From an uncultured Parabacteroides sp. (lineage in GTDB: Bacteria > Bacteroidota > Bacteroidia > Bacteroidales > Tannerellaceae), in contig USAD01000044.1 of assembly GCA_900552415.1 (NCBI GenBank), forward strand, positions 1 through 13,482: DNA of 13,482 nt. The letters are read 5' to 3'. The notes under the pieces were generated by a model. It was given only the letters and a program-made list of their open reading frames with translations. It was not told the DNA's origin and searched no databases. Each line of letters starts with the position of its first letter. The stretch's first letter is position 1. The position numbers and the translations under genes were made by a program. Below, in pieces: positions 6,621 through 13,482 of this stretch.

Positions 6621-6645
6621 TAAGGAATATAGCCCATATTCCTTA
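6621..6645. promoter_or_regulatory. Operator candidate: 10-5-10 inverted repeat in the arsR/PHP divergent region
   Basis: TAAGGAATAT (6621-6630) and ATATTCCTTA (6636-6645) are perfect inverted repeats separated by five bases, AGCCC. They lie 46-70 bases upstream of the ArsR start codon, about -30 to -54 from the proposed transcription start, and also upstream of the divergent PHP-SusC-SusD operon at 6749. ArsR-family dimers bind such inverted repeats over or near their own promoter. Whether it also affects the divergent operon is open. No other strong signal was found in 6646-6748; a TTTG at 6693-6696 has no good -7 partner. Confidence 0.55.
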
Positions 6646-6748
6646 ACACGCATTAACTTCTTACCAGGAAAATTCCAACCATCAAGGCCTCTTTTGTCAT
6701 AATAAATTAAAATATCCGTCACTTTTACGCAAAAAAACTGTCAAGAAA

Positions 6749-8305
6749 ATGAAACACCAACCCTCTATTTTCGCGGTCGGAAAAACAAAATTTATGAGAC
6801 AATTTCACTTTTTAGTTAACATCCTCGCATGGGGATGTATATGTTATGCCGGAGCTCTTTCGGCGCAAATCAAAGAAGGCTCTTATCGTTTATGTGATTT
6901 TCATCAACACACCACATTCAGTGACGGAGAGCATAGTTTAGGTTACGATTTTCAAGCCTGTGACAGCATTGATCTGGCTTGGTGGGCCAATAGCGAACAT
7001 GGTGGTCCCGCTCCATACAACGGCCTGGTCTCTGGCAAGGATAAGGGACAATTTATCCGCTGGACCGCCGAACAGATCAAGGGGGATGTCACTCCCGACG
7101 AAGAAGGCCTGCTCGCCATGTGGCGTTGGCAAACCCTATCGGAATATTCCTTCCCGGAAATTATCCGGCTCCGCAAGCAGGTTTACCCAAAACGGACTTT
7201 AATACAAGGTGTTGAATGGAACGTTCCGGGGCATGAACACGCAAGTGTCACCATCCTTGACGGACAGTTTGACACCAATCCACACTGTACGCCACTGGCT
7301 GAATTCGAATATAAATTCGATTCACGCGATCATGATATTCAGGGCGGTAAGGCACGTGGATGGCAAAAATCCACAAATAAAGAGCACGCGAAAGCCCTGG
7401 AAGGCATCGCATGGCTTAAGGAACACCATCCGCAAAGCAGTTGGGTTATTCCGGCCCATCCCGATCGTAAAAGTCGATGGACGATCGCCGATTTTCGTGA
7501 GATGAACGACCTGGCCCCCGAGATCTGCTTTGGCTTTGAAGGCATTCCCGGCCATCAACGCAGTAAGGACCGTGGTGAATACGCACCACGCAACAACACT
7601 TATGGCACTTATACCTATGGTGGTGCCGGCCTGATGATCGCCAAGGTTGGTGGATTGTGGGACGCGCTCCTGTCGGAAGGTCGCCATTGGTGGCTGTTCA
7701 CCTGCTCAGACTTCCACAATATGCGCTCAGACTTCCTACCGGGAGAATATAACAAGACCTATCTATACCTGCCGGATAAAATCGAGCCTAAGCGTTTGGC
7801 CGATTACCTGCGTTCGGGTAACTGTTTCGTCGTGAGCGGCAATTTTATCCGTGATCTTCGCTTCGAGCTCAATGGCAGCAAGATGGGACAAACCTTGAAA
7901 GTCAAGAAAGGTGAGCCTATAGTCGTAGATATCCTGCTGACCGAGAACTCGGACTCACCCGTGCGTCTCGATCATGTTGACCTGATCGCCGGAGAGGTTC
8001 ATCCCAAGGCCAAGCCGGGCAGCGAAGCCTATCAATGCGATAGTGTCGGGACAACACGAGTGATCGCCCGTTTCACTGAGAAGGAATGGACACGTGAAGC
8101 CAATGGTCAAATCCATATCCAATACCAGATCAAGCCGACCTCTTCGCATACCTACTATCGCTTACGGGGAACTCATCACGCGATCGCGACACCCGGAGAG
8201 ACCGACCAAAACGGAAACCCGTTGCCAGACAACGGCATCAATACGGAGGATAAGGCGATGAACGACCAGTGGTTTTACACCAATCCCATATTTTGTGAGT
8301 ATTAA
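6749..8305 (+). CDS. Exported PHP-domain metallo-phosphoesterase (CehA/McbA-like)
   Basis: A 518-residue protein with an N-terminal signal peptide ending near ALSAQ (residue 40), so probably periplasmic. The PHP fold is metal-dependent and usually hydrolyses phosphoesters; CehA/McbA relatives cleave other esters. The metal ligands are visible in order: His52 and His54 in DFHQHTTFSDG, His84 in WANSEHGG, Glu156 in QGVEWN, His164 in GHEH, His237 in IPAHPDR, and Asp321 and His323 in CSDFHN. The set looks complete, so the enzyme should be active. Residues about 365-518 form a beta-rich C-terminal domain, as in CehA-type proteins. The gene is 33 bases upstream of a susC-like gene on the same strand and is probably the first gene of that operon. 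ATG 6794 would give a shorter, more ordinary signal peptide and is a good alternative start. The substrate is unknown. Confidence 0.82.
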   Translation: MKHQPSIFAVGKTKFMRQFHFLVNILAWGCICYAGALSAQIKEGSYRLCDFHQHTTFSDGEHSLGYDFQACDSIDLAWWANSEHGGPAPYNGLVSGKDKGQFIRWTAEQIKGDVTPDEEGLLAMWRWQTLSEYSFPEIIRLRKQVYPKRTLIQGVEWNVPGHEHASVTILDGQFDTNPHCTPLAEFEYKFDSRDHDIQGGKARGWQKSTNKEHAKALEGIAWLKEHHPQSSWVIPAHPDRKSRWTIADFREMNDLAPEICFGFEGIPGHQRSKDRGEYAPRNNTYGTYTYGGAGLMIAKVGGLWDALLSEGRHWWLFTCSDFHNMRSDFLPGEYNKTYLYLPDKIEPKRLADYLRSGNCFVVSGNFIRDLRFELNGSKMGQTLKVKKGEPIVVDILLTENSDSPVRLDHVDLIAGEVHPKAKPGSEAYQCDSVGTTRVIARFTEKEWTREANGQIHIQYQIKPTSSHTYYRLRGTHHAIATPGETDQNGNPLPDNGINTEDKAMNDQWFYTNPIFCEY

Positions 8306-8338
8306 AATCTGATTCAATTATCATAATCGAATAGGAAC

Positions 8339-11300
8339 ATGAAAAATTTGAGTAAAGCGGCCGTATTTGCGACCCTATGCGCAATGACAGCCCCCAATTC
8401 CATTTTCGCGATGCCTAATCCAGCCGAAAGAGGAAGCATTACAACCAATGCGCTGACGGCTAATAATGAGGCAAAAATAACCATACAAGGAACCGTAGTC
8501 GACGAGAGCGGAGCACCTGTTATCGGTGCCAACGTCATCATTGCCGGAACAACCCGAGGCGTAGTCACCAATATTGACGGACAATTCAACCTGCCCGACG
8601 TTGAAGCTGGCGCAACTCTTGTTGTCTCCTATATCGGATATCAAGAGATCAAAATAAAAGCCGAGAGCAACATGAACATCGTACTAAAAGAGGATGCGGA
8701 GTTGCTCGACGAGGTAGTTGTTGTCGGTTACGGTACGATGCGCCGTAAAGATGTCACCAGCTCCATCTCAACCGTACAGGCTAAGGAGCTGAACCAAGGT
8801 GTTTACACAGACCCGGCACAATTGCTGCAAGGAAAGGTTGCCGGTCTGACCATTACCCAGACAAGCGATCCTAACCAGAGCTCGTCCATCACGCTCCGTG
8901 GTGCCTCAACCTTACGGGAAGGCGAGGCGATGGAGCCATATTACATCATTGACGGTGTTCCGGGCGTCGATCTCTCATTTGTCTCACCGGATGATATTGA
9001 ATCGATCGATGTCTTGCGCGACGCGACAGCCACGGCCATCTATGGATCAAAAGCGGCCAACGGTGTCATCATCATTACGACCAAACGAGGAAAGGACGGC
9101 CGGGTTAATATCAACTACAACGGTTATGTCGCTTTCGACAAGGTCAATAAGAACATGGAAATGATGAGCGCAAGCGACTTGCGTAACTATGCCGCCGCAA
9201 ACGATTTCACCCTGCCCAACGATGAGGGAGCGGACACCAACTGGCAAGATGAGGTTCAACGACTGGGCATCTCACACAATCATAACTTGGCGGTCAGTGG
9301 AGGTAATGAAAGATCCAACTATAATGTCAGCCTGAATTATCTCAATCGCGAAGGTGTTATTTTAGGTTCCGGAATGGAACGATTCAACGCCAGGGCATTG
9401 GCTCAATCGAAGGTATTGAAGGATCACCTGACTCTATCACTCGGCGTGAACGCCAGCCAATCGACGCACAATGAGAGCGGAGGCAACAACGCCAGCCAGT
9501 CGGAAGAGGAAAGAGGTTCCCAAAACGTGATCGACGCGATGCTCTATTATTCCCCGACCCAACCGATCCGGAACGAGGATGGCTCATGGTACGAGTCTTT
9601 TGGTGTCACCAACTATTACAACCCCTTATCGCTGGTTAATGAGGATATCCAAAAGACAGTCAACAAGAACTTGATGGTCACTGGTAAAGCGGATCATAAG
9701 ATCATCGATGGCCTGACCTGGAGCGCCAACTACTCGTACGCCACCAACCAAAGTACCTACAGCGAATACCATACGACTCAATCCCAATATGTCCGTAACA
9801 ATGGCCAAGCGACTCGTAACACCTATTTCGACAATAAGTGCGTGTTCGAGAGTTACGCGAACTACGACGTGACTATCGCTGAACGTCACCGACTTGGCGC
9901 CATGTTGGGTTACTCCTGGGAAGAAAATAACAGTAACGACGGTTTCGGCCTGACTGTCCGGGATTTCTATAACGACGAGGTCTCCTATTACAACCTGACC
10001 TACGCCAACATCATCGATGGAATCGACGCTGTCGAGAGCGGTACGGAATCAACGCTTCGCATGATCTCCTTCTATGGCCGTTTGAATTATGTATTCGATA
10101 ACAAGTACAGCTTCCAGGCCACTATCCGACGAGACGGCTCATCAGCCTTCGGACGCAACAACCGCTGGGCGACCTTCCCCTCTTTCTCTGCCGCATGGCG
10201 ACTGAGCGACGAGGATTTCATCAAGGACCTGAACCTGTTCGACGACCTGAAACTCCGGGCGGGTTATGGTGTCAGCGGTAACTCTCTGGGCTTCGACGCT
10301 TACACGGCAATCCAGACCTACGGTGTCTCCGGTTGGTTCAACTATACCGACGCCAACGGCAATACGTCGAACAAGCATACCTTGGCCGCCACCAACAACT
10401 CGAATCCAGATTTGAAATGGGAGCGGACTGGCATGTTCAACGTCGGATTGGATTTCGCATTCTTCAATAGCCGCTTGAATGGTACAATCGAGTTCTACGA
10501 CAAGCACACAAGCGACCTGATCTACTATTATCCGGTCTCGACCAACCGTTATCCGTTCGGAACCATGACCGCCAATGTCGGTGATATCAATAACCGGGGA
10601 ATCGAGGTGACGATCAACGCTATGCCTGTCAAGACTAAAGATTTCGAATGGAATACGACCCTGAATCTGGCGCACAACAAGAACGTTGTCGAGAAACTCT
10701 CCAACGAGACCTTCTCTGTCGATTACGTCGCGATGGCTTATCCCGGTATTGCCGGTAATAGCGACAAATATGTCCAACGCTTGATGGAAGGTTGCCCGAT
10801 CGGACAGTTCTATACCCTGGAATGGGCAGGTTATAACGAAGAGGGCGTTTCTCAATTCTACGTGCACGATCCGGAAACAGGTGAGCGTACGGGTGAGACC
10901 ACAACCGCTCCACAAGAGACCGACCAAACCAAGACCGGCAGCGCACAACCCAAATTGACATACGGCTGGAACAATACGTTGAGCTTTAAGAACTGGTCAT
11001 TGAACCTTTTCTTCCAAGGTGTCCTTGGCAACAAGATCTTCAACGCCTTGCGTGCGCAATACAGCGCGATCTCTCTGGTTACTTCCGGCAAGAATGTGCT
11101 GAAAGAGGTGGCGACAGAACAATTGTTTACCGACGTGAACGCGCAAACCCCATCCGACCGTTATCTGGAGAATGGCAGTTACCTCCGTCTCTCGACCTTG
11201 TCGCTTGCTTATAACTTCGGAAACTTCGGGGAATGGGTCAACAACCTGACGCTCTACGCGACTTGCAACAATGTCTTTACCCTGACCGGTTATAGCGGAA

Positions 11301-11407
11301 CGGATCCCGAGGTTTCACTGGGCGGCTTGACTCCGGGTGTCGATTGGAGTAACAGCTATTACCCACGCACAAGAAGCTATATGATCGGCATGAAAGTAAA
11401 CTTCTAA
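8339..11407 (+). CDS. SusC/RagA-family TonB-dependent outer-membrane transporter
   Basis: A 1022-residue outer-membrane transporter that, with its SusD partner, imports oligosaccharides or other bulky nutrients using energy passed on by TonB. Domains in order: signal peptide (about 1-24, ending near IFA); a carboxypeptidase-regulatory-like beta domain (about 48-118, IQGTVVDESGAPVIGANVII); the TonB-box-like DEVVVVGYG (124-132); a plug domain (about 135-250, with YYIIDGVPG, DATATAIYGSKAANGVIIITTKRG); and a barrel to the C-terminus, ending MIGMKVNF with the usual terminal phenylalanine. The length is normal for SusC proteins and there is no extra N-terminal STN domain, so control through an anti-sigma factor is not expected. 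The ATG follows an AGGA by a short gap. It is 33 bases after the PHP gene and 46 bases before the SusD start, so the three are likely co-transcribed. The substrate cannot be deduced. Confidence 0.95.
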   Translation: MKNLSKAAVFATLCAMTAPNSIFAMPNPAERGSITTNALTANNEAKITIQGTVVDESGAPVIGANVIIAGTTRGVVTNIDGQFNLPDVEAGATLVVSYIGYQEIKIKAESNMNIVLKEDAELLDEVVVVGYGTMRRKDVTSSISTVQAKELNQGVYTDPAQLLQGKVAGLTITQTSDPNQSSSITLRGASTLREGEAMEPYYIIDGVPGVDLSFVSPDDIESIDVLRDATATAIYGSKAANGVIIITTKRGKDGRVNINYNGYVAFDKVNKNMEMMSASDLRNYAAANDFTLPNDEGADTNWQDEVQRLGISHNHNLAVSGGNERSNYNVSLNYLNREGVILGSGMERFNARALAQSKVLKDHLTLSLGVNASQSTHNESGGNNASQSEEERGSQNVIDAMLYYSPTQPIRNEDGSWYESFGVTNYYNPLSLVNEDIQKTVNKNLMVTGKADHKIIDGLTWSANYSYATNQSTYSEYHTTQSQYVRNNGQATRNTYFDNKCVFESYANYDVTIAERHRLGAMLGYSWEENNSNDGFGLTVRDFYNDEVSYYNLTYANIIDGIDAVESGTESTLRMISFYGRLNYVFDNKYSFQATIRRDGSSAFGRNNRWATFPSFSAAWRLSDEDFIKDLNLFDDLKLRAGYGVSGNSLGFDAYTAIQTYGVSGWFNYTDANGNTSNKHTLAATNNSNPDLKWERTGMFNVGLDFAFFNSRLNGTIEFYDKHTSDLIYYYPVSTNRYPFGTMTANVGDINNRGIEVTINAMPVKTKDFEWNTTLNLAHNKNVVEKLSNETFSVDYVAMAYPGIAGNSDKYVQRLMEGCPIGQFYTLEWAGYNEEGVSQFYVHDPETGERTGETTTAPQETDQTKTGSAQPKLTYGWNNTLSFKNWSLNLFFQGVLGNKIFNALRAQYSAISLVTSGKNVLKEVATEQLFTDVNAQTPSDRYLENGSYLRLSTLSLAYNFGNFGEWVNNLTLYATCNNVFTLTGYSGTDPEVSLGGLTPGVDWSNSYYPRTRSYMIGMKVNF

Positions 11408-11453
11408 TTCAATGAGTAAATTAATAACTAACAACAGGATTAAACAAAGCGAT

Positions 11454-13070
11454 ATGAGAAATAATATCAAAGTATTCATGACCGCTGGGGCTTTGGCTTT
11501 CCTGGCCAGTTGCACCGATCTCGACGTGGATATCAAATCACAATATACGGAATATCCCTCCTCATCGGAGGTGGCTGTAGAGGCCAAGATGGCGGATGTC
11601 TATTATGCGTTCCGGTCGGCCCTGGGCGGCAATTATAACCGGACACAAACTCTCGCTTCCGACGAGGCGACCGGTATCAGTTTCGATGGCGATTATTATG
11701 ATGGTGGTACCTATTGCCACCTCTCACTCCACAACTTCATGCCGAGCGATGGCGGTCTCTCCTACTGGAGCGACCTGTCAAGTGGTATCACTCGATGCAA
11801 CCAGATCATCAGTGATTTCGGTGGCGACGAGGCCGATCCAAAGATTGTCGCGCCGGCTAAGGCCATGCGTGCGTTCTATCATTTCATCCTGATGGACAGC
11901 TTTGGTGATGTGCCCATCCTCGACCGCATTCCTGATGAGGACGAGGCAATCGAACGAAGCCCGCGTAAGGAGGTAGCCGAATATATCGAGCGTGAGTTGC
12001 TCGATTGCCTGCCTTATCTTAATGAGAAAAGTGATGCCGCGACTTATGGCAAACCCAACAAATGGATGGCTGAGGCTCTGCTCGTAAAACTCTACATTAA
12101 CTGGGCAGTCTATACGTGTGGTGATGTCACGGCCTACACGCCGTCAACCCCCAACAACAAGCTGGACGATTGTGTCCGCTATTGCGACGAGATCATCCAG
12201 AGCGGCCTGTTCAACCTGAACGACGATTATCGCCGGAAATTCTTCCCCGATAATGGCGACCATATCAAGGATTTCATCTATGCCATGCCGTTCGACTGCA
12301 CATCGGCGCAAGGCATGTATTACGGTCGTTACCGCACGTTCCGCCGTATCGATGATGGTAATGGCGGCTACTACGGCGGTGAGATGGGTAACTCATGCGC
12401 TGGCAACTATGCCATGAACCCCGAGTTCTCCGACCTGTTCAGCCTTGAGGGCGACGAGCGTAACAATTGTGTCTTGAGAGATACGGTCTATAAGTTTGAT
12501 GGCGCGACTTACGAGCCAACCAACGAGGTCTTCCTTTACCAGAATGAGCTTCCGTTGGTCCTCACCAAGACCATCACCTTGAAAGATGTCAACGAACAGC
12601 TCAACACGGGAGCTGATTTCAATGGCTGGCGTCAAGGCTACCGTTCCATCAAGTTCTATCCCGATCCGACAGAATATCGTGAGCACAACCGGAATCAAAG
12701 CAATGATGTGCCTATCTTCCGTTATGCCGATATCCTGCTGACTAAAGCGGAAGCCATCCTGAGAGGCGCCCAGGCGACCAACAACGATACGCCCCTGTCC
12801 CTGATCAACCAGATACGCGCTTACGTGAACGCTCCCGTGTTCGAGGGAACACCAACTTTACAGGATCTTCTGGATGAACGCGGACGCGAGCTGTTCGACG
12901 AGAACTGGCGCCGTAACGACATGATCCGTTTCGGGACATTCGAAAACGAGTACGGTTTCCACAAGAAGGGCTTCCCGACCGCACGGTTCGACAAGGAATG
13001 CCGTATCTTCCCTGTTCCGCAGGATATCCTGAACGAAAACACCAACTGGCAACAGAACCCGGGATACTAA
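11454..13070 (+). CDS. SusD/RagB-family nutrient-binding outer-membrane lipoprotein
   Basis: A 538-residue surface lipoprotein that forms the lid of the SusC transporter and captures substrate. It starts with a lipoprotein signal peptide and lipobox FLASC, with the lipid cysteine at residue 20, followed by the acidic TDLDVD. The helix-rich TPR region typical of the family is seen in KAMRAFYHFILMDSFGDVPILD (about 136-157) and KPNKWMAEALLVKLYINWAV (200-219); the later block IFRYADILLTKAEAILRG (421-438) and INQIRAYVNAP (451-461), and ERGRELFDENWRRNDMIRFG (475-494), are SusD hallmarks, as is the ending NTNWQQNPGY. Length is usual. An in-frame ATG at 11412, four bases after the susC stop, would add 14 residues; the later ATG gives the more typical signal peptide and is preferred. 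It is the last intact gene of the operon; the usual extra hydrolases do not follow. Confidence 0.94.
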   Translation: MRNNIKVFMTAGALAFLASCTDLDVDIKSQYTEYPSSSEVAVEAKMADVYYAFRSALGGNYNRTQTLASDEATGISFDGDYYDGGTYCHLSLHNFMPSDGGLSYWSDLSSGITRCNQIISDFGGDEADPKIVAPAKAMRAFYHFILMDSFGDVPILDRIPDEDEAIERSPRKEVAEYIERELLDCLPYLNEKSDAATYGKPNKWMAEALLVKLYINWAVYTCGDVTAYTPSTPNNKLDDCVRYCDEIIQSGLFNLNDDYRRKFFPDNGDHIKDFIYAMPFDCTSAQGMYYGRYRTFRRIDDGNGGYYGGEMGNSCAGNYAMNPEFSDLFSLEGDERNNCVLRDTVYKFDGATYEPTNEVFLYQNELPLVLTKTITLKDVNEQLNTGADFNGWRQGYRSIKFYPDPTEYREHNRNQSNDVPIFRYADILLTKAEAILRGAQATNNDTPLSLINQIRAYVNAPVFEGTPTLQDLLDERGRELFDENWRRNDMIRFGTFENEYGFHKKGFPTARFDKECRIFPVPQDILNENTNWQQNPGY

Positions 13071-13119
13071 ACAGATATTCCAATACGCATGTGAACTGTG
13101 TCCAAAAGCGGTAAAGCAC

Positions 13120-13213
13120 GCGGATGACACGGACAAACACAGATGAACGCAGATTATATTATTGATTTCAATAAATAATATCCGCGTTCATCTTCTTAAT
13201 CCGTGTGATCCGC
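13120..13213. repeat. Long imperfect inverted repeat of the CGGATnACACGGA type
   Basis: The left arm from 13120 (GCGGATGACACGGA ... GATGAACGCAGAT ... ATATTATT) is nearly reverse-complementary to the right arm ending at 13213 (AAATAATATCCGCG ... TTCATC ... TCCGTGTGATCCGC), with only a few mismatches and a small central loop near 13161-13170. Each arm is itself built from about 10-base units such as ACGCGGATGA, CACGGACAAA, CACAGATGAA. Similar sequences are, to my knowledge, scattered between genes in many genomes, but I do not know a formal name. It lies between the SusD stop (13070) and the end of the minus-strand fragment (13234), so it may serve as a two-way terminator; a T-rich run follows on the plus strand. 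Confidence 0.8.
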
Positions 13214-13233
13214 TTTCCTTTTATCGTACTCCC

Positions 13234-13356
13234 CTATAATGCGGGTAAAAGATATTTCCAGATCAGGTTGATCTCTGCCTGCATATCACCAATATGGGCG
13301 GTCGTAACAATCACCGCATCTTTCTCCGGCAAAAGAATGATGTATTGGCCATTCGC
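13234..13356 (-). pseudogene. 3' fragment of a serine hydrolase (beta-lactamase-like) gene
   Basis: On the minus strand 40 codons read ANGQYIILLPEKDAVIV, then TTAHIGDMQAEINLIW and KYLLPAL, ending with TAG at 13234-13236. This is the typical C-terminus of class C beta-lactamase-like serine hydrolases, where a GxNGQYI strand and the EKDAVIV strand are conserved. These enzymes are normally 350-450 residues, so about nine tenths are missing. Upstream of residue A (13356) the frame continues only a few codons to a TGA and no longer resembles the family. The active-site SxxK motif is not present. The break is at about 13348-13358, where a different gene fragment begins on the other strand. Confidence 0.7.
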
Positions 13357-13482
13357 TTTCCTGGAGATATCTCACAGGTACATTATATTAAGTTGAGATT
13401 GAAAGATGAGAAAGGCAAGGAAGTCTCGTCCAATTTCTACTGGCGTTCCAATGATAAGTATGAAGGTAAGGAAACGCTGACT
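13351..13482 (+). pseudogene. Glycoside hydrolase family 2 C-terminal fragment (5' missing, runs off the right edge)
   Basis: From about 13357 the plus strand reads FPGDISQVHYIKLRLKDEKG, then KEVSSNFYWRSNDKYEGKET to the window edge. The pattern (YIKLRLKD..GKEVS.NFYWRS) is typical of the C-terminal immunoglobulin-like domains of GH2 enzymes of the beta-mannosidase or exo-beta-D-glucosaminidase branch. There is no start codon, promoter or upstream domain; the frame stays open leftwards but runs into sequence that codes on the other strand for the serine hydrolase fragment. The catalytic part of the enzyme is absent. How much of the 3' end survives is beyond the window. It may be a true gene remnant or the product of an assembly misjoin. 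Confidence 0.6.

Noticed and set aside
6576..6722. An N-terminal extension of the ArsR protein up to 6722
   Set aside because: The extra 49 residues are not part of the family, they span the operator-like repeat and promoter box, and a strong AGGAG lies directly before the ATG at 6575.
10142..10948. A 268-codon open frame on the minus strand inside the susC gene
   Set aside because: It lies wholly within a clear, conserved SusC coding region, has no recognisable domain, and its composition is that expected from the opposite strand of a gene; treated as a shadow.
13205..13396. A 63-codon plus-strand open frame crossing the fragment junction
   Set aside because: It is in a different frame from the GH2 fragment, antisense to the serine hydrolase fragment, and resembles no protein.

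Overview
The window looks like chromosomal DNA from a member of the Bacteroidales, most likely a Parabacteroides-like gut bacterium (genus is an inference). Support for this: a SusC/SusD outer-membrane nutrient-uptake pair; a Bacteroidetes-type sialidase with an N-terminal accessory domain; a lipoprotein with an acidic surface-export-like stretch after its lipid cysteine; an AraC-type regulator fused to membrane helices; mostly weak Shine-Dalgarno sites; and upstream boxes resembling the Bacteroidetes primary-sigma-factor promoter (TTTG ... TAnnTTTG and the near variant TAnnTTCG).

Layout. 1-109 (minus): start of a YbjQ/UPF0145 family gene running off the left edge. 221-1183 (plus): a nitrilase-superfamily carbon-nitrogen hydrolase with its own good promoter. 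1189-1291: a cluster of four ACGTACGT palindromes. 1376-2536 (plus): a predicted seven-helix membrane protein ending in an AraC-type DNA-binding domain. 2647-4305 (plus): an unrecognised secreted lipoprotein, probably a beta-propeller, followed by a convincing terminator. 4485-6164 (plus): a complete exported GH33 exo-alpha-sialidase. 6172-6236: a nested set of palindromes between convergent genes. 6282-6575 (minus): a small ArsR-type repressor with a likely operator at 6621-6645. 6749-8305, 8339-11407 and 11454-13070 (plus): a tight operon of an exported PHP-type metallo-phosphoesterase, a SusC-like TonB-dependent transporter and a SusD-like lipoprotein. 13120-13213: a long imperfect inverted repeat. 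13234-13356 (minus) and 13351-13482 (plus): the 3' parts of two unrelated genes, a serine hydrolase and a family 2 glycoside hydrolase, meeting head to head with both 5' ends missing.

How the genes may work together. The sialidase would release sialic acid from host mucin-type glycans in the periplasm or at the surface. The PHP-SusC-SusD operon is a small uptake locus in which the only linked enzyme is a predicted metal-dependent phosphoesterase, not a glycosidase, so its substrate may carry a phosphate or other hydrolysable ester. The sialidase and this operon are separated by the oppositely oriented ArsR gene, so a shared substrate is not proven. The 7TM-AraC protein could sense a signal at the membrane and control the adjacent lipoprotein gene.

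The most unusual points are the double gene-fragment junction near 13350, the PHP enzyme inside a SusCD operon, the nested palindromes at 6172-6236, the ArsR operator candidate, and the 7TM-AraC fusion. No RNA genes, CRISPR arrays or intact insertion sequences were seen.
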